Assembly (NCBI RefSeq): GCF_018531445.1 | Contig: NZ_JAHDTH010000039.1 | Coordinates: 1-46,162, forward strand | Length of the DNA stretch: 46,162 bases | Direction: 5' to 3' | DNA from: Pseudonocardia lacus | Lineage (GTDB): Bacteria > Actinomycetota > Actinomycetes > Mycobacteriales > Pseudonocardiaceae | Part shown: positions 38,022 through 45,726 of the stretch, piece by piece | Layout: every line of letters begins with the position of its first letter | Position numbering within the stretch: position 1 is the stretch's first letter | Position numbers and translations under genes: made by a program | Notes under the pieces: generated by a model | Seen by the model: the letters and a program-made list of their open reading frames with translations, nothing else | Database searches by the model: none | What the model was told of the DNA's origin: nothing

Positions 38022-39755
38022 ATGCCGGTGATGTCGATCGAGGCGATCTCCGCGCTGGTGGCCATGGCGCTGGTGGCCATCGCCTCGGCTGTCATCGGCT
38101 CGCTCGGCGTGCGCGTGGCCCGCAGCACGTCGGACTTCCTGGTCGCCTCGCGCACCGTCGGCCCGACGGCGAACGCCGGGGCGATCTCGGGGGAGTACCT
38201 GTCGGCGGCCTCGTTCCTGGGCATCGCCGGGCTGATCCTGCGCGACGGCGTCGACGCGCTCTGGTACCCGGTCGGCTTCACCGCGGGCTACCTGGCGCTG
38301 GTGCTGTTCGTCGCGGCCCCGCTGCGCCGCTCGGGGGCCTACACGGTGCCCGACTTCGCCGAGGCCCGGCTGCGCTCGCGCACGCTGCGCAAGATCTGCA
38401 CCGTGTTCGTCGCGGTGATCGGCTGGCTCTACCTGCTGCCGCAGCTGCAGGGCGCGGGGCTCACGCTGACCACGGTGACCGGGCTGCCGTCCTGGGTCGG
38501 GATGGTCGCCTCGGCGGTCGTCGTGGTGGCCACGGTGGTGCTGGGCGGGATGCGCTCGATCACCTTCGTGCAGGCGTTCCAGTACTGGTTGAAGCTCACC
38601 GCGGTGGTCGTCCCGGCCACCATCGCGGTGATCTTCTTCGTCAGCGACGCGCGCACGTTCAACCGGGAGGCGCCGCCGCAGTTCCCGGAGCGGACGACCG
38701 TCGACGTGCGCACCGACGTCACGCTGCAGGTCGAGGAATCGGTGCTGGTCATCTACGACGGCATCCCGGTCAGCTGGGAGCCCGGCAGCTACGTCGTGGC
38801 GGCGGGCTCGCGGCTGGAGTTCGGGGGTGGGGCGAAGGTGCCGGTGGTGGCCGGCGCCCCGGTCGAGGACGCCGACTGGCTCGTCCCCTACGCCGGCGAC
38901 CGGGAGGGCGGCCTGCTCGGCACCTACTCGCTGATCATCGCGCTGTTCCTGGGCACCATGGGCCTGCCGCACGTGCTGGTGCGCTTCTACACCAACCCCG
39001 ACGGCCGGGCCGCGCGGCGCACCGCGGTGATCGTGCTGGCCATGCTCGGCGTGTTCTACGTCGCGGTCACGCTGGTCGGCGCGCTGTCGCGGCTGTACAA
39101 CCCGCAGCTGCTGGTCAGCGGCGACACCGACGCCGCGGTGCTGCTGCTGCCCGCCGCGGTGCTGGGCAGCGGTTGGGCGGGCGCGCTGCTCGGCGCGCTG
39201 GTGGCGGCGGGGGCGTGGGCGGCGTTCCTGTCCACGTCGTCCGGGTTGATCGTGAGCATCGCGGGTGTGCTGTCCACCGACGTGCTGCGCAGCGGCAAGG
39301 TGCGCGACTTCCGGCTGGCCGCGGTCATCGCCGGGGCGGCGCCGCTGGCGCTGTCGCTCACGGTGACCAGGCTCGACTTCTCCGAGGCCGTCGGGTTGGT
39401 GTTCGCGGTGGCCGCGTCGACGTTCTGCCCGCTGCTGGTGCTGGGAATCTGGTGGCGCGGGCTGACCGACCGCGGTGCGATCGCGGGCGTGCTGGTCGGC
39501 GGGCTGCTCTCGGCCGGGGCGGTGGCGCTGGCGCTGACCGGGCGGGTCGGCGACGGCACCCTCGCGGTGCTGCTCTACCGGCCGGCGCTGGTCACGGTGC
39601 CCGCGGCGTTCCTGGTCATGGCCGTGGTCAGCTCGTTGACCCGCAAGCGCCGCCCGGCCGACACCGAGCAGGTCATGCTGCGCATGCACGCCCCGGAGCG
39701 CCTCGGGCTCAGCCGCGACCGGCTGGCCGAGCGGCTGCGCTCCGCAGGCCGCTGA
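38022..39755 (+). CDS. Sodium:solute symporter (SSS family), copy 2
   Basis: A 577-residue paralogue of the preceding transporter, starting four bases after its stop, so the two are surely co-transcribed. It keeps the same helix order, RSTSDFLVASRTVGPTANAG, GEYLSAASFLGIAGLILRDG and GTMGLPHVLVRFYTNPDGRA, and ends with the same MHAPERLGLSRDRLAERL tail seen in copy 1. The outer insertion lies at about residues 206-296. Either both have the same solute with different affinity or they have diverged. An in-frame ATG nine bases later is an alternative start. Confidence 0.87.
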   Translation: MPVMSIEAISALVAMALVAIASAVIGSLGVRVARSTSDFLVASRTVGPTANAGAISGEYLSAASFLGIAGLILRDGVDALWYPVGFTAGYLALVLFVAAPLRRSGAYTVPDFAEARLRSRTLRKICTVFVAVIGWLYLLPQLQGAGLTLTTVTGLPSWVGMVASAVVVVATVVLGGMRSITFVQAFQYWLKLTAVVVPATIAVIFFVSDARTFNREAPPQFPERTTVDVRTDVTLQVEESVLVIYDGIPVSWEPGSYVVAAGSRLEFGGGAKVPVVAGAPVEDADWLVPYAGDREGGLLGTYSLIIALFLGTMGLPHVLVRFYTNPDGRAARRTAVIVLAMLGVFYVAVTLVGALSRLYNPQLLVSGDTDAAVLLLPAAVLGSGWAGALLGALVAAGAWAAFLSTSSGLIVSIAGVLSTDVLRSGKVRDFRLAAVIAGAAPLALSLTVTRLDFSEAVGLVFAVAASTFCPLLVLGIWWRGLTDRGAIAGVLVGGLLSAGAVALALTGRVGDGTLAVLLYRPALVTVPAAFLVMAVVSSLTRKRRPADTEQVMLRMHAPERLGLSRDRLAERLRSAGR

Positions 39756-39841
39756 GGCGCGCCGCGACACGGTCGCGCGACCCCGATCCACCATCGGGTG
39801 AAACCGGCGCATACCGGGCGATAACGACGCCGTGACCGACG

Positions 39842-39938
39842 CCGTTCGTGGACCGTTCATCGGCCGTTCGTCGTGCGGTTCGACCGCTGGTCAGAAGCTT
39901 GACGAGGGGTTTCCGCCCCTCTCGCGTTCACTCGAACG
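39842..39938 (+). promoter_or_regulatory. Repeat-rich control region upstream of DUF485-actP
   Basis: Four direct repeats of CCGTTCRTSG type have their GTTC cores at 39844, 39855, 39866 and 39878, spaced 11, 11 and 12 bp. A TTGACG -35 candidate follows at 39899-39904, then the stem GAGGGG-N6-CCCCTC (39904-39921) and the palindrome CGTTC-N4-GAACG (39925-39938). The 290-bp gap holds nothing else recognisable. Alternating repeats 22-23 bp apart suit a LytTR protein, but binding is inferred. Confidence 0.55.
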
Positions 39939-40045
39939 GCGTATTCCGAAACACGTGTGTCACTCATCTATCGTTCGCTGCGTTGTGACCCCGACGACAC
40001 GGCGAAGGTGCTGTGCGCGCAGCGGTCCGAAGCGGGGAGGACGCC

Positions 40046-40390
40046 GTGAGTGCGTTGAACGAGCGATCTAGCGAGTCCACGGGCGGGACGGTCTACGAGC
40101 AGGTGCAGGCCAGTCCCGAGTTCGCCGACCTGCGATCCCGGCTGCGCCGGTTCGTCTTCCCGATGAGCGCCGCGTTCCTGATCTGGTACCTCGTCTACGT
40201 GCTGCTGGCCTCCTACGCGCCGTCGTTCATGGCGATCAAGGTGCTGGGCAACATCAACGTCGGGCTCATCATCGGTCTGCTGCAGTTCGTCACCACGTTC
40301 GCCATCACCACGATCTACGTGCGCTACGCCAACAAGCACCTCGACCCGGCGGCCGAGCGCATCCGCGAGCGGATCGAGGGGGCGGCGTGA
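40046..40390 (+). CDS. DUF485 family membrane protein (ActP partner)
   Basis: A 114-residue protein with two membrane helices (FPMSAAFLIWYLVYVLLASY, GNINVGLIIGLLQFVTTFAI) and the DUF485 ends: SPEFADLRSRLRRF before and TTIYVRYANKHLDPAAERIR after. DUF485 proteins (YjcH in E. coli) accompany the acetate symporter ActP. The GTG at 40046 has a GGGGAGG site. Its stop overlaps the actP start (GTGA), so the two are coupled. Confidence 0.9.
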   Translation: MSALNERSSESTGGTVYEQVQASPEFADLRSRLRRFVFPMSAAFLIWYLVYVLLASYAPSFMAIKVLGNINVGLIIGLLQFVTTFAITTIYVRYANKHLDPAAERIRERIEGAA

Positions 40391-42048
40391 ACGTCATCGC
40401 GCAGGCGCCCGCCGGGGGCGTGGGCAACCCCGCCCTGAACATCGGCATCTTCGCGGCCTTCGTCGTGGTCACCCTCATCGTGGTGTTCCGGGCGAGCCGC
40501 AACAACAGGACCGCGGCCGACTACTACGCCGCCGGCCGGGCGTTCACCGGCCCGCAGAACGGTGTCGCCATCGCCGGCGACTACCTGTCCGCGGCGTCGT
40601 TCCTGGGCATCGCCGGGGCGATCGCGGTCAACGGCTACGACGGCTTCCTCTACTCCATCGGGTTCCTGGTCGCCTGGCTGGTCGCCCTGCTGCTGGTCGC
40701 CGAACTGCTGCGCAACACGGGCAAGTTCACGATGGGCGACGTGCTGGCGTTCCGGATGCGCCAGCGCCCGGTCCGGGCCGCCGCGGCCACCTCGACCCTG
40801 GTCGTGTCGTTCTTCTACCTGCTCGCCCAGATGGCCGGGGCCGGGGCGCTGGTGGCGCTGCTGCTGCAGATCCCCAACGAGAACGTGCTCGGCCAGGGCA
40901 TCGTCATCGCCATCGTCGGCATCCTGATGATCGTCTACGTGCTGGTCGGCGGGATGAAGGGCACCACCTGGGTGCAGATCATCAAGGCCGCGCTGCTGCT
41001 CGCCGGCACCGCCGTCATCACGGTGTGGGTGCTGGCCATCTTCGGCTTCAACCTCTCGGCCCTGCTCGGCCAGTCCGTCTCGGCGAACCCGTCGCTGACC
41101 ACGGCGGCCGGGGCGGAGAAGCTGCTGGGCGAGAACCTGCTGGCCCCGGGCCTGCAGTACGGCGCGACCGCCACGGCGAAGATCGACTTCCTGTCGCTGG
41201 GCCTGGCCCTGGTGCTGGGCACCGCGGGCCTGCCGCACATCCTGATGCGCTTCTACACCGTGCCCACGGCCAAGGAGGCCCGCCGCTCGGTGGTCTGGGC
41301 GATCTGGCTGATCGGCATCTTCTACCTGTTCTCGCTGGTCCTGGGCTACGGCGCGTCGGCGCTGGTGCCCGGGGGCGCGCAGCGGATCAGCACCGCGCCC
41401 GGCGGCACCAACTCCGCGGCTCCGCTGCTGGCCTTCGAACTGGGCGGGGAGATCCTGCTCGGGCTGATCTCGGCGATCGCCTTCGCCACGATCCTGGCGG
41501 TGGTCGCCGGCCTGACGATCACCGCGTCGGCGTCGTTCGCGCACGACGTCTACGCCAACGTGATCAAGAAGGGCGAGACCGCGCCGGACTCCGAGGTCAA
41601 GGTGGCCCGGATCACCGCCGTGGTGATCGGTGCGGTCGCCATCGCGGCCGGCATCCTGGCCCGCAACCAGAACATCGCGTTCCTGGTCGCACTGGCGTTC
41701 GCGGTGGCCGCGTCGGCGAACCTGCCGACCATCCTGTACTCGCTGTTCTGGAAGCGGTTCAACACCACCGGCGCGCTGTGGAGCATCTACGGCGGACTGC
41801 TGTCGTGCGTGCTGCTGATCGTGTTCTCGCCGGCGGTCTCCGGCCGCCCGACCTCGATGATCAAGGACGCCGACTTCGCGATCTTCCCGCTGGCCAACCC
41901 CGGCCTGGTGTCGATCCCGCTGTCGTTCCTGCTCGGGGTCATCGGCACCTACGTCGGCGCCCGGCACCACGTCGAGATCGCCAAGTACTCCGAGATGGAG
42001 GTCCGGTCGCTGACCGGCGCCGGCTCGGAGAAGGCGGTCACGCACTAG
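40387..42048 (+). CDS. actP: Cation/acetate symporter ActP
   Basis: A 553-residue SSS-family symporter of the ActP type. Early motifs are RTAADYYAAGRAFTGPQNGV and IAGDYLSAASFLGIAGAIAV, the central one is GTAGLPHILMRFYTVPTAKE, followed by a long run ending YSEMEVRSLTGAGSEKAVTH. About thirteen helices are visible. ActP takes up acetate, and often pyruvate or glycolate, with sodium or protons. It overlaps the DUF485 gene by four bases. Two strong hairpins close the unit. The upstream LytS/LytTR pair probably controls it, as in other systems where such pairs control carboxylate carriers (inference). Confidence 0.92.
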   Translation: MNVIAQAPAGGVGNPALNIGIFAAFVVVTLIVVFRASRNNRTAADYYAAGRAFTGPQNGVAIAGDYLSAASFLGIAGAIAVNGYDGFLYSIGFLVAWLVALLLVAELLRNTGKFTMGDVLAFRMRQRPVRAAAATSTLVVSFFYLLAQMAGAGALVALLLQIPNENVLGQGIVIAIVGILMIVYVLVGGMKGTTWVQIIKAALLLAGTAVITVWVLAIFGFNLSALLGQSVSANPSLTTAAGAEKLLGENLLAPGLQYGATATAKIDFLSLGLALVLGTAGLPHILMRFYTVPTAKEARRSVVWAIWLIGIFYLFSLVLGYGASALVPGGAQRISTAPGGTNSAAPLLAFELGGEILLGLISAIAFATILAVVAGLTITASASFAHDVYANVIKKGETAPDSEVKVARITAVVIGAVAIAAGILARNQNIAFLVALAFAVAASANLPTILYSLFWKRFNTTGALWSIYGGLLSCVLLIVFSPAVSGRPTSMIKDADFAIFPLANPGLVSIPLSFLLGVIGTYVGARHHVEIAKYSEMEVRSLTGAGSEKAVTH

Positions 42049-42076
42049 GCCACATCGCACCACTTCGCACCAGCCA

Positions 42077-42138
42077 CCGAGAGCAACCCCTCGGCTCTCG
42101 GCGCGGGGGCGGGACCGGAAACCCCGGGACCGCCCCCG
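42077..42138 (+). terminator. Double hairpin terminator after actP
   Basis: CCGAGAG-N11-CTCTCGG (42077-42101) is followed by CGGGGGCGG-N17-CCGCCCCCG (42104-42138). Both stems are perfect and lie within 90 bp of the actP stop. No T run follows, which is usual in high-GC actinomycetes. Confidence 0.7.
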
Positions 42139-42200
42139 TCGGCGTGTCCGGGGTGCGCCGCTCACGGCGGGGTCACGGGGGCGGTGCCAGGATGGTGACC

Positions 42201-42530
42201 ATGACAGGACCAGGTGTGCCGACGATCGCGGTGGCCGACCTGCCCGCCGACGCCCCGGTGCTCGACGTGCGCGAGGCCGACGAGTGGGCCGCGGGCCACG
42301 CGCCCACCGCCCGCCACCTCCCCATGTCCGAGCTCACCGGCCGGCTCGGCGAGATCCCCGCCGACGACCCGCTCTACGTCGTGTGCCGCTCCGGCGGCCG
42401 CTCGGCCCGCGTGGTCGCCTACCTCGCCGGCCAGGGCTACCCCGCGGTGAACGTCGACGGCGGCATGCAGTCGTGGGCGGCGCAGGGCCGCGACGTGGTG
42501 GCCGACAACGGCCGGCCCGAGATCATCTGA
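42201..42530 (+). CDS. Rhodanese-like domain protein
   Basis: A 109-residue single rhodanese domain. The persulfide-carrying residue is Cys62 in YVVCRSGGRSARVVAYLAGQ. Conserved flanks are PVLDVREADEWAAGHAPTAR and VNVDGGMQSWAAQGR. Such proteins move sulfane sulfur, for example to thiols or cyanide. ATG 42201 has AGGAT seven bases upstream; an in-frame ATG at 42192 is possible. The DUF4328 gene starts three bases after its stop, suggesting one transcript. It is 17 kb from the nitrilase cluster, so a link to cyanide is only a thought. Confidence 0.88.
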   Translation: MTGPGVPTIAVADLPADAPVLDVREADEWAAGHAPTARHLPMSELTGRLGEIPADDPLYVVCRSGGRSARVVAYLAGQGYPAVNVDGGMQSWAAQGRDVVADNGRPEII

Positions 42531-42533
42531 GCC

Positions 42534-43463
42534 GTGCAGCCCAGCCCGGACGCGCTGACCGGAGCGCCGTGCCCGCGCTGCGGGCGCCCGGCGCCGCCGG
42601 GGGCCGGCCGGTTCTGCCCGTACTGCGGCCGCTACCTCGCCGCGCTGACCTGGGTCGCCGAGCCGCCGCCCGGGGCCGGGCCGGAGCCCTCCGAGCCGCC
42701 CCCTCCGCCGTACTCGGGCCCTCCGCGCTACCGCTACCTGCCCCGCTGGGGGTTCCCGGCGCGGGCGTGGCAGCCGCCGGGTGCGGACGGCACGCCGCCG
42801 CCCGACCCGGTGTGGCGAGCGCGGTCGACGGCCGCGAGCGTCGTGCCGGTGCTGTGGGCGACCGCCGCCGTCGCGCTGCTGGCCGCCGCGGCCGAGGCCT
42901 GGCGCTACGCGCTGCTGCTGGCCAGCCGTGACGGCGCCCTCGACGCCGCCACGGTGGCCGCGTCCGACGCGTTCGTCGACGCGGCCGGCACGGTCGCGCC
43001 GATCCTGACGGTGCTGGCCGGCGGGCTGCTGGTGCTGTGGAGCGTGCGCGCCCGGCAGGCCGCGGCCGAGCTGGCCGGGGTGCGGCCGTCCCGCTCGACG
43101 GCCGCCGTCGTGCTCGGCTGGCTGGTTCCCGGGGCCAACCTGGTCGTCCCGGGCGCGGTGCTGGCCGAGGTCGAGCACACCGCGCTGCTGCTGCCGGCGG
43201 CGCGGCGCCCGCGGCCCTCGCGGCTGCTGCTGGCGTGGTGGGTGGCGTGGGCGGTCGGCGGCGTGCTCACCGTCGTCGTGCTGCTGTGGTCGTTCCGCAC
43301 CGGCGTGCAGGCCCGCGCCGACGGCGTCGTCCTGCACGCGGCGCTCGACCTGCTGGCCGTGGTCACCGCCGTGCTCACCGCCCTGCTGGTCACCCGGATG
43401 ACGCGGATGCTGGCCCCGGTCGGGCGCGCCCGCCGGGAGATCCTGGTGTCCGCCACCGCGTGA
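42534..43463 (+). CDS. Zinc-ribbon DUF4328 membrane protein
   Basis: A 309-residue protein. Residues 8-40 are a zinc ribbon with two cysteine pairs (CPRCGRPAPP and FCPYCGRYLAAL). A Pro-rich linker of about 50 residues leads to a DUF4328 membrane domain with about six helices: VVPVLWATAAVALLAAAAEA, GTVAPILTVLAGGLLVLWSV, then STAAVVLGWLVPGANLVVPG and LLAWWVAWAVGGVLTVVVLL. It is common in actinomycetes and of unknown function. The GTG start follows the rhodanese gene by three bases. Its last 74 bp overlap the convergent P450 gene. Confidence 0.85.
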   Translation: MQPSPDALTGAPCPRCGRPAPPGAGRFCPYCGRYLAALTWVAEPPPGAGPEPSEPPPPPYSGPPRYRYLPRWGFPARAWQPPGADGTPPPDPVWRARSTAASVVPVLWATAAVALLAAAAEAWRYALLLASRDGALDAATVAASDAFVDAAGTVAPILTVLAGGLLVLWSVRARQAAAELAGVRPSRSTAAVVLGWLVPGANLVVPGAVLAEVEHTALLLPAARRPRPSRLLLAWWVAWAVGGVLTVVVLLWSFRTGVQARADGVVLHAALDLLAVVTAVLTALLVTRMTRMLAPVGRARREILVSATA

Positions 43464-44646
43464 CGCGCAGCTCGGTCAGCCCGCGCATGACGAAGTCGGG
43501 CCGGCGCGGCGGCTCCGCGGCCAGCCGCAGGTCGGGCAGTCTGCGGCGCAGCGCGTCCAGCGCGGCGGCGACCTCCAGCCGGGCCAGCGGGGCGCCCAGG
43601 CAGTAGTGCACCCCGGCGCCGAACCCGAGGTGCGGGTTGCGGGTGCGGCCGATGTCGAGCTCGTCGGGCCGGTCCACGGCGGCGGGATCGCGGGCCGCCG
43701 CCCCCAGCAGCGCGGCGATCTTCGTGCCGGCCGGGACCGGGTGGCCGGCCACCTCGGTGTCGACGACCGCCGTGCGCTCGAACAGCTGCAGCGGCGGGTC
43801 GTAGCGGATGAGCTCCTCGACAGCCGTGTCGAGGACGTCGGGCTCGCCCACCAGCCGCTCCCACTGGTCGGGGTGGCGCAGCAGCGCGAGCACGCCGTTG
43901 CCGAGCACGTTGACCGTGGCCTCGTGCCCGGCCATCAGCAGCAGCGCGGCCGTCCCGACCAGCTCGTCCTCGTCGACCCGACCCTCCTCGCCGCCGGCCA
44001 GCAGGTCGGTGACCAGGTCGTCGCCCGGGTGCCGGCGGCGGTGCCCGGCCAGCTCGCGCAGCGCGTCGACGAACTCCGCGGACGCGCGCTCCGCGCCGGC
44101 GCGGCGGGCGTCGGCGTCCGGTCCGGTGGCGGGCTCGTACATCGTCACGATGGCGTTGGACCAGCCGCGCAGCCGCGAGCGGGCCGGCTCCTCGACGCCG
44201 AGCAGCTCGGCGATCACCTCGACCGGCAGCACGGCCGCCACGTCGCCGAGCAGGTCGGCGCTGCCCTCGTCGTCGACGCGGCGGGCCAGGTCGGCGACCA
44301 TCCGGTCGGCCAGCTCGCGCACCCACGGCCCCAGCCGGGCGACGTGCCCGCGGGCGAAAGCCCCGGCCACCAGCCTGCGCAACCGGTCGTGCGGCTCGCC
44401 CTCGCGCTCCAGCAGCGAGTTGCGGTGCAGCAGGTTGAACGCGCCGAACTCGTCGGCCGGCTGCGCGTCGGCCCAGATGCGGCCCAGGTCGCGCCCGCGC
44501 AGCAGCTGCGAGCAGGCCGTGTGCGAGACCGCCACCGGCATGCCCAGCAGCGGGTGGTCGTGCACGGGCCCGGCCGCGCGCATCGCGGCGAAGACCGGGT
44601 ACGGGTCGGCCAGGAAGCTCGGGTCGGCCGGGTCGAACGGGTGCAC
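43390..44646 (-). CDS. Cytochrome P450
   Basis: A 418-residue soluble P450. The heme loop is FGAGVHYCLGAPLARLE with Cys349, the I-helix is LLMAGHEATVNVLGNGVL (Ala-Gly-His-Glu-Ala-Thr, so Glu-Ala-Thr replaces the more usual Asp-Thr), and the ExxR is in AVEELIRYDPPLQLFERTA. The C-terminal strand MRGLTELRVTRW marks the usual end; the last 20 residues (TPGSPGGRARPGPASASSG) are an extra tail encoded antisense to the DUF4328 gene. The GTG at 44646 is set by GGAGG six bases upstream; longer readings would run into the divergent SEC-C gene. Relatives take part in natural-product tailoring. Substrate unknown. Confidence 0.9.
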   Translation of the reverse strand: MHPFDPADPSFLADPYPVFAAMRAAGPVHDHPLLGMPVAVSHTACSQLLRGRDLGRIWADAQPADEFGAFNLLHRNSLLEREGEPHDRLRRLVAGAFARGHVARLGPWVRELADRMVADLARRVDDEGSADLLGDVAAVLPVEVIAELLGVEEPARSRLRGWSNAIVTMYEPATGPDADARRAGAERASAEFVDALRELAGHRRRHPGDDLVTDLLAGGEEGRVDEDELVGTAALLLMAGHEATVNVLGNGVLALLRHPDQWERLVGEPDVLDTAVEELIRYDPPLQLFERTAVVDTEVAGHPVPAGTKIAALLGAAARDPAAVDRPDELDIGRTRNPHLGFGAGVHYCLGAPLARLEVAAALDALRRRLPDLRLAAEPPRRPDFVMRGLTELRVTRWRTPGSPGGRARPGPASASSG

Positions 44647-44731
44647 CGGGCGCCTCCAGCTGCTCTCTCGGCGGTGCGCGCGCACCAGCTGCCTCCGGCG
44701 GCGGAATCGACCCGCTACCGTCTGCCGCATC

Positions 44732-45676
44732 ATGGCGAAGAAGACACGCGCCCGCGGCGCGGCCGGGACCGGTGGGGACAATCCCCGCCGTCCGTGTCCG
44801 TGCGGTTCGGGCAAACGCTACAAGGCCTGCCACGGCGCCGGCGACGACGTGATCGTCACACGGCCGTTCAGCGGGCTCGCCGCCGAGTGCGACCTGGTCG
44901 CGATGCGCGAGTTCCTGCCGTCGGCGACCGCCCCGCTGCCGCTGGCCTCGCCGGTCGAGCGCACCGTCACGCTGGCGACGGTGCTGCCCGGGGCGTCCGC
45001 GGCGCTGGTCCGCCCGGACGGCGAGGTCGTGCTGGGCATGCAGGTGCAGACCCGCTCCGGCGACCTGTCGGCCGACCTGGCCAAGGCGCTGGCCTGGGCG
45101 CTGGAGGCCGAGCCCGGTTCGGCGCTGCCGGTCGTCGGCCCCGGGTTGGCCGGCGAGCCGACCCGCCTGCAGGACGTGCTGGACACCGGGGCCACCCTCG
45201 ACCTGACGGTGCACGGCGACTTCGGCTGGTGGGTCCCGCCGCCCGCGGACGGCTCCGAGCCGGCCGCCGACGTCGTGGCCACCCTGGAGCGGGCCAACTC
45301 GGTCGTCCTGCCGACCGAGCCCGTCGCCGCCGACGGCGTCCGCTCGGCGTACTGGGTGGACACCGGCGCGAAGGCGCACCTGCGCTGGGTGCGCCCCGAG
45401 TCGGAGGACGCGCTGCAGGCCGCGCTGGCCCGGCTGCAGGCCCGCGACGAGCTCAACCTGACCCCGGAGACCCGCTACGCCGGCGCCTTCCGCGCGCACG
45501 GCCTGCTGGTCCCGGTGTGGGACCTCGACCGCGAGCAGCACGCCAAGGAGTGGGCCGAGCCCGCCGCGGCGTTCGCGAAGCGCCTCGACAAGGCTCTGGC
45601 CGAGACGTCGCCGCTCACCGACGCCGAGCGCCGCGCCCGCGACGCCCTCGCCGGCAAGCAGGTCACCCTCCGCTGA
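44732..45676 (+). CDS. DUF5926/SEC-C domain protein
   Basis: A 314-residue cytoplasmic protein. Residues 20-36 are a SEC-C zinc motif, RPCPCGSGKRYKACHG, with Cys22, Cys24, Cys33 and His34. The rest is DUF5926, an actinobacteria-specific domain: AALVRPDGEVVLGMQVQT, GDLSADLAKALAWALEAEPG, FGWWVPPP and VPVWDLDREQHAKEWAEPAA. SEC-C motifs bind zinc and ribosome- or SecB-like partners; the function of this family is unknown. Start ATG 44732 is 85 bp from the divergent P450 start. A strong hairpin follows the stop. Confidence 0.87.
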   Translation: MAKKTRARGAAGTGGDNPRRPCPCGSGKRYKACHGAGDDVIVTRPFSGLAAECDLVAMREFLPSATAPLPLASPVERTVTLATVLPGASAALVRPDGEVVLGMQVQTRSGDLSADLAKALAWALEAEPGSALPVVGPGLAGEPTRLQDVLDTGATLDLTVHGDFGWWVPPPADGSEPAADVVATLERANSVVLPTEPVAADGVRSAYWVDTGAKAHLRWVRPESEDALQAALARLQARDELNLTPETRYAGAFRAHGLLVPVWDLDREQHAKEWAEPAAAFAKRLDKALAETSPLTDAERRARDALAGKQVTLR

Positions 45677-45682
45677 CCCCTC

Positions 45683-45719
45683 CCGGGTTCCCCGCGACCC
45701 GCTCGTCGCGGGGACCCGG
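45683..45719 (+). terminator. Terminator-like hairpin after the SEC-C gene
   Basis: CCGGGTTCCCCGCGA pairs with TCGCGGGGACCCGG over an eight-base loop, with a single bulged T. It starts six bases after the stop codon. No T run follows. Confidence 0.75.
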
Positions 45720-45726
45720 CCGGGTG

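Noticed and set aside
35120..38281. A 1053-residue open frame on the minus strand across the Pro-rich protein and first symporter.
   Set aside because: It is the complement of two well-supported genes. Its product is Arg/Gly/His/Asp-rich low-complexity sequence with no domain, as expected from antisense frames in high-GC DNA.
40324..42165. A 613-residue minus-strand frame opposite actP.
   Set aside because: Antisense shadow of a strong ActP gene; composition only (Gln/Arg/Asp/His-rich).
42905..45541. An 878-residue minus-strand open frame over the DUF4328, P450 and SEC-C genes.
   Set aside because: It covers genes on both strands with clear family motifs (P450 heme loop, SEC-C cysteines). 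Its own sequence is low-complexity with no domain.
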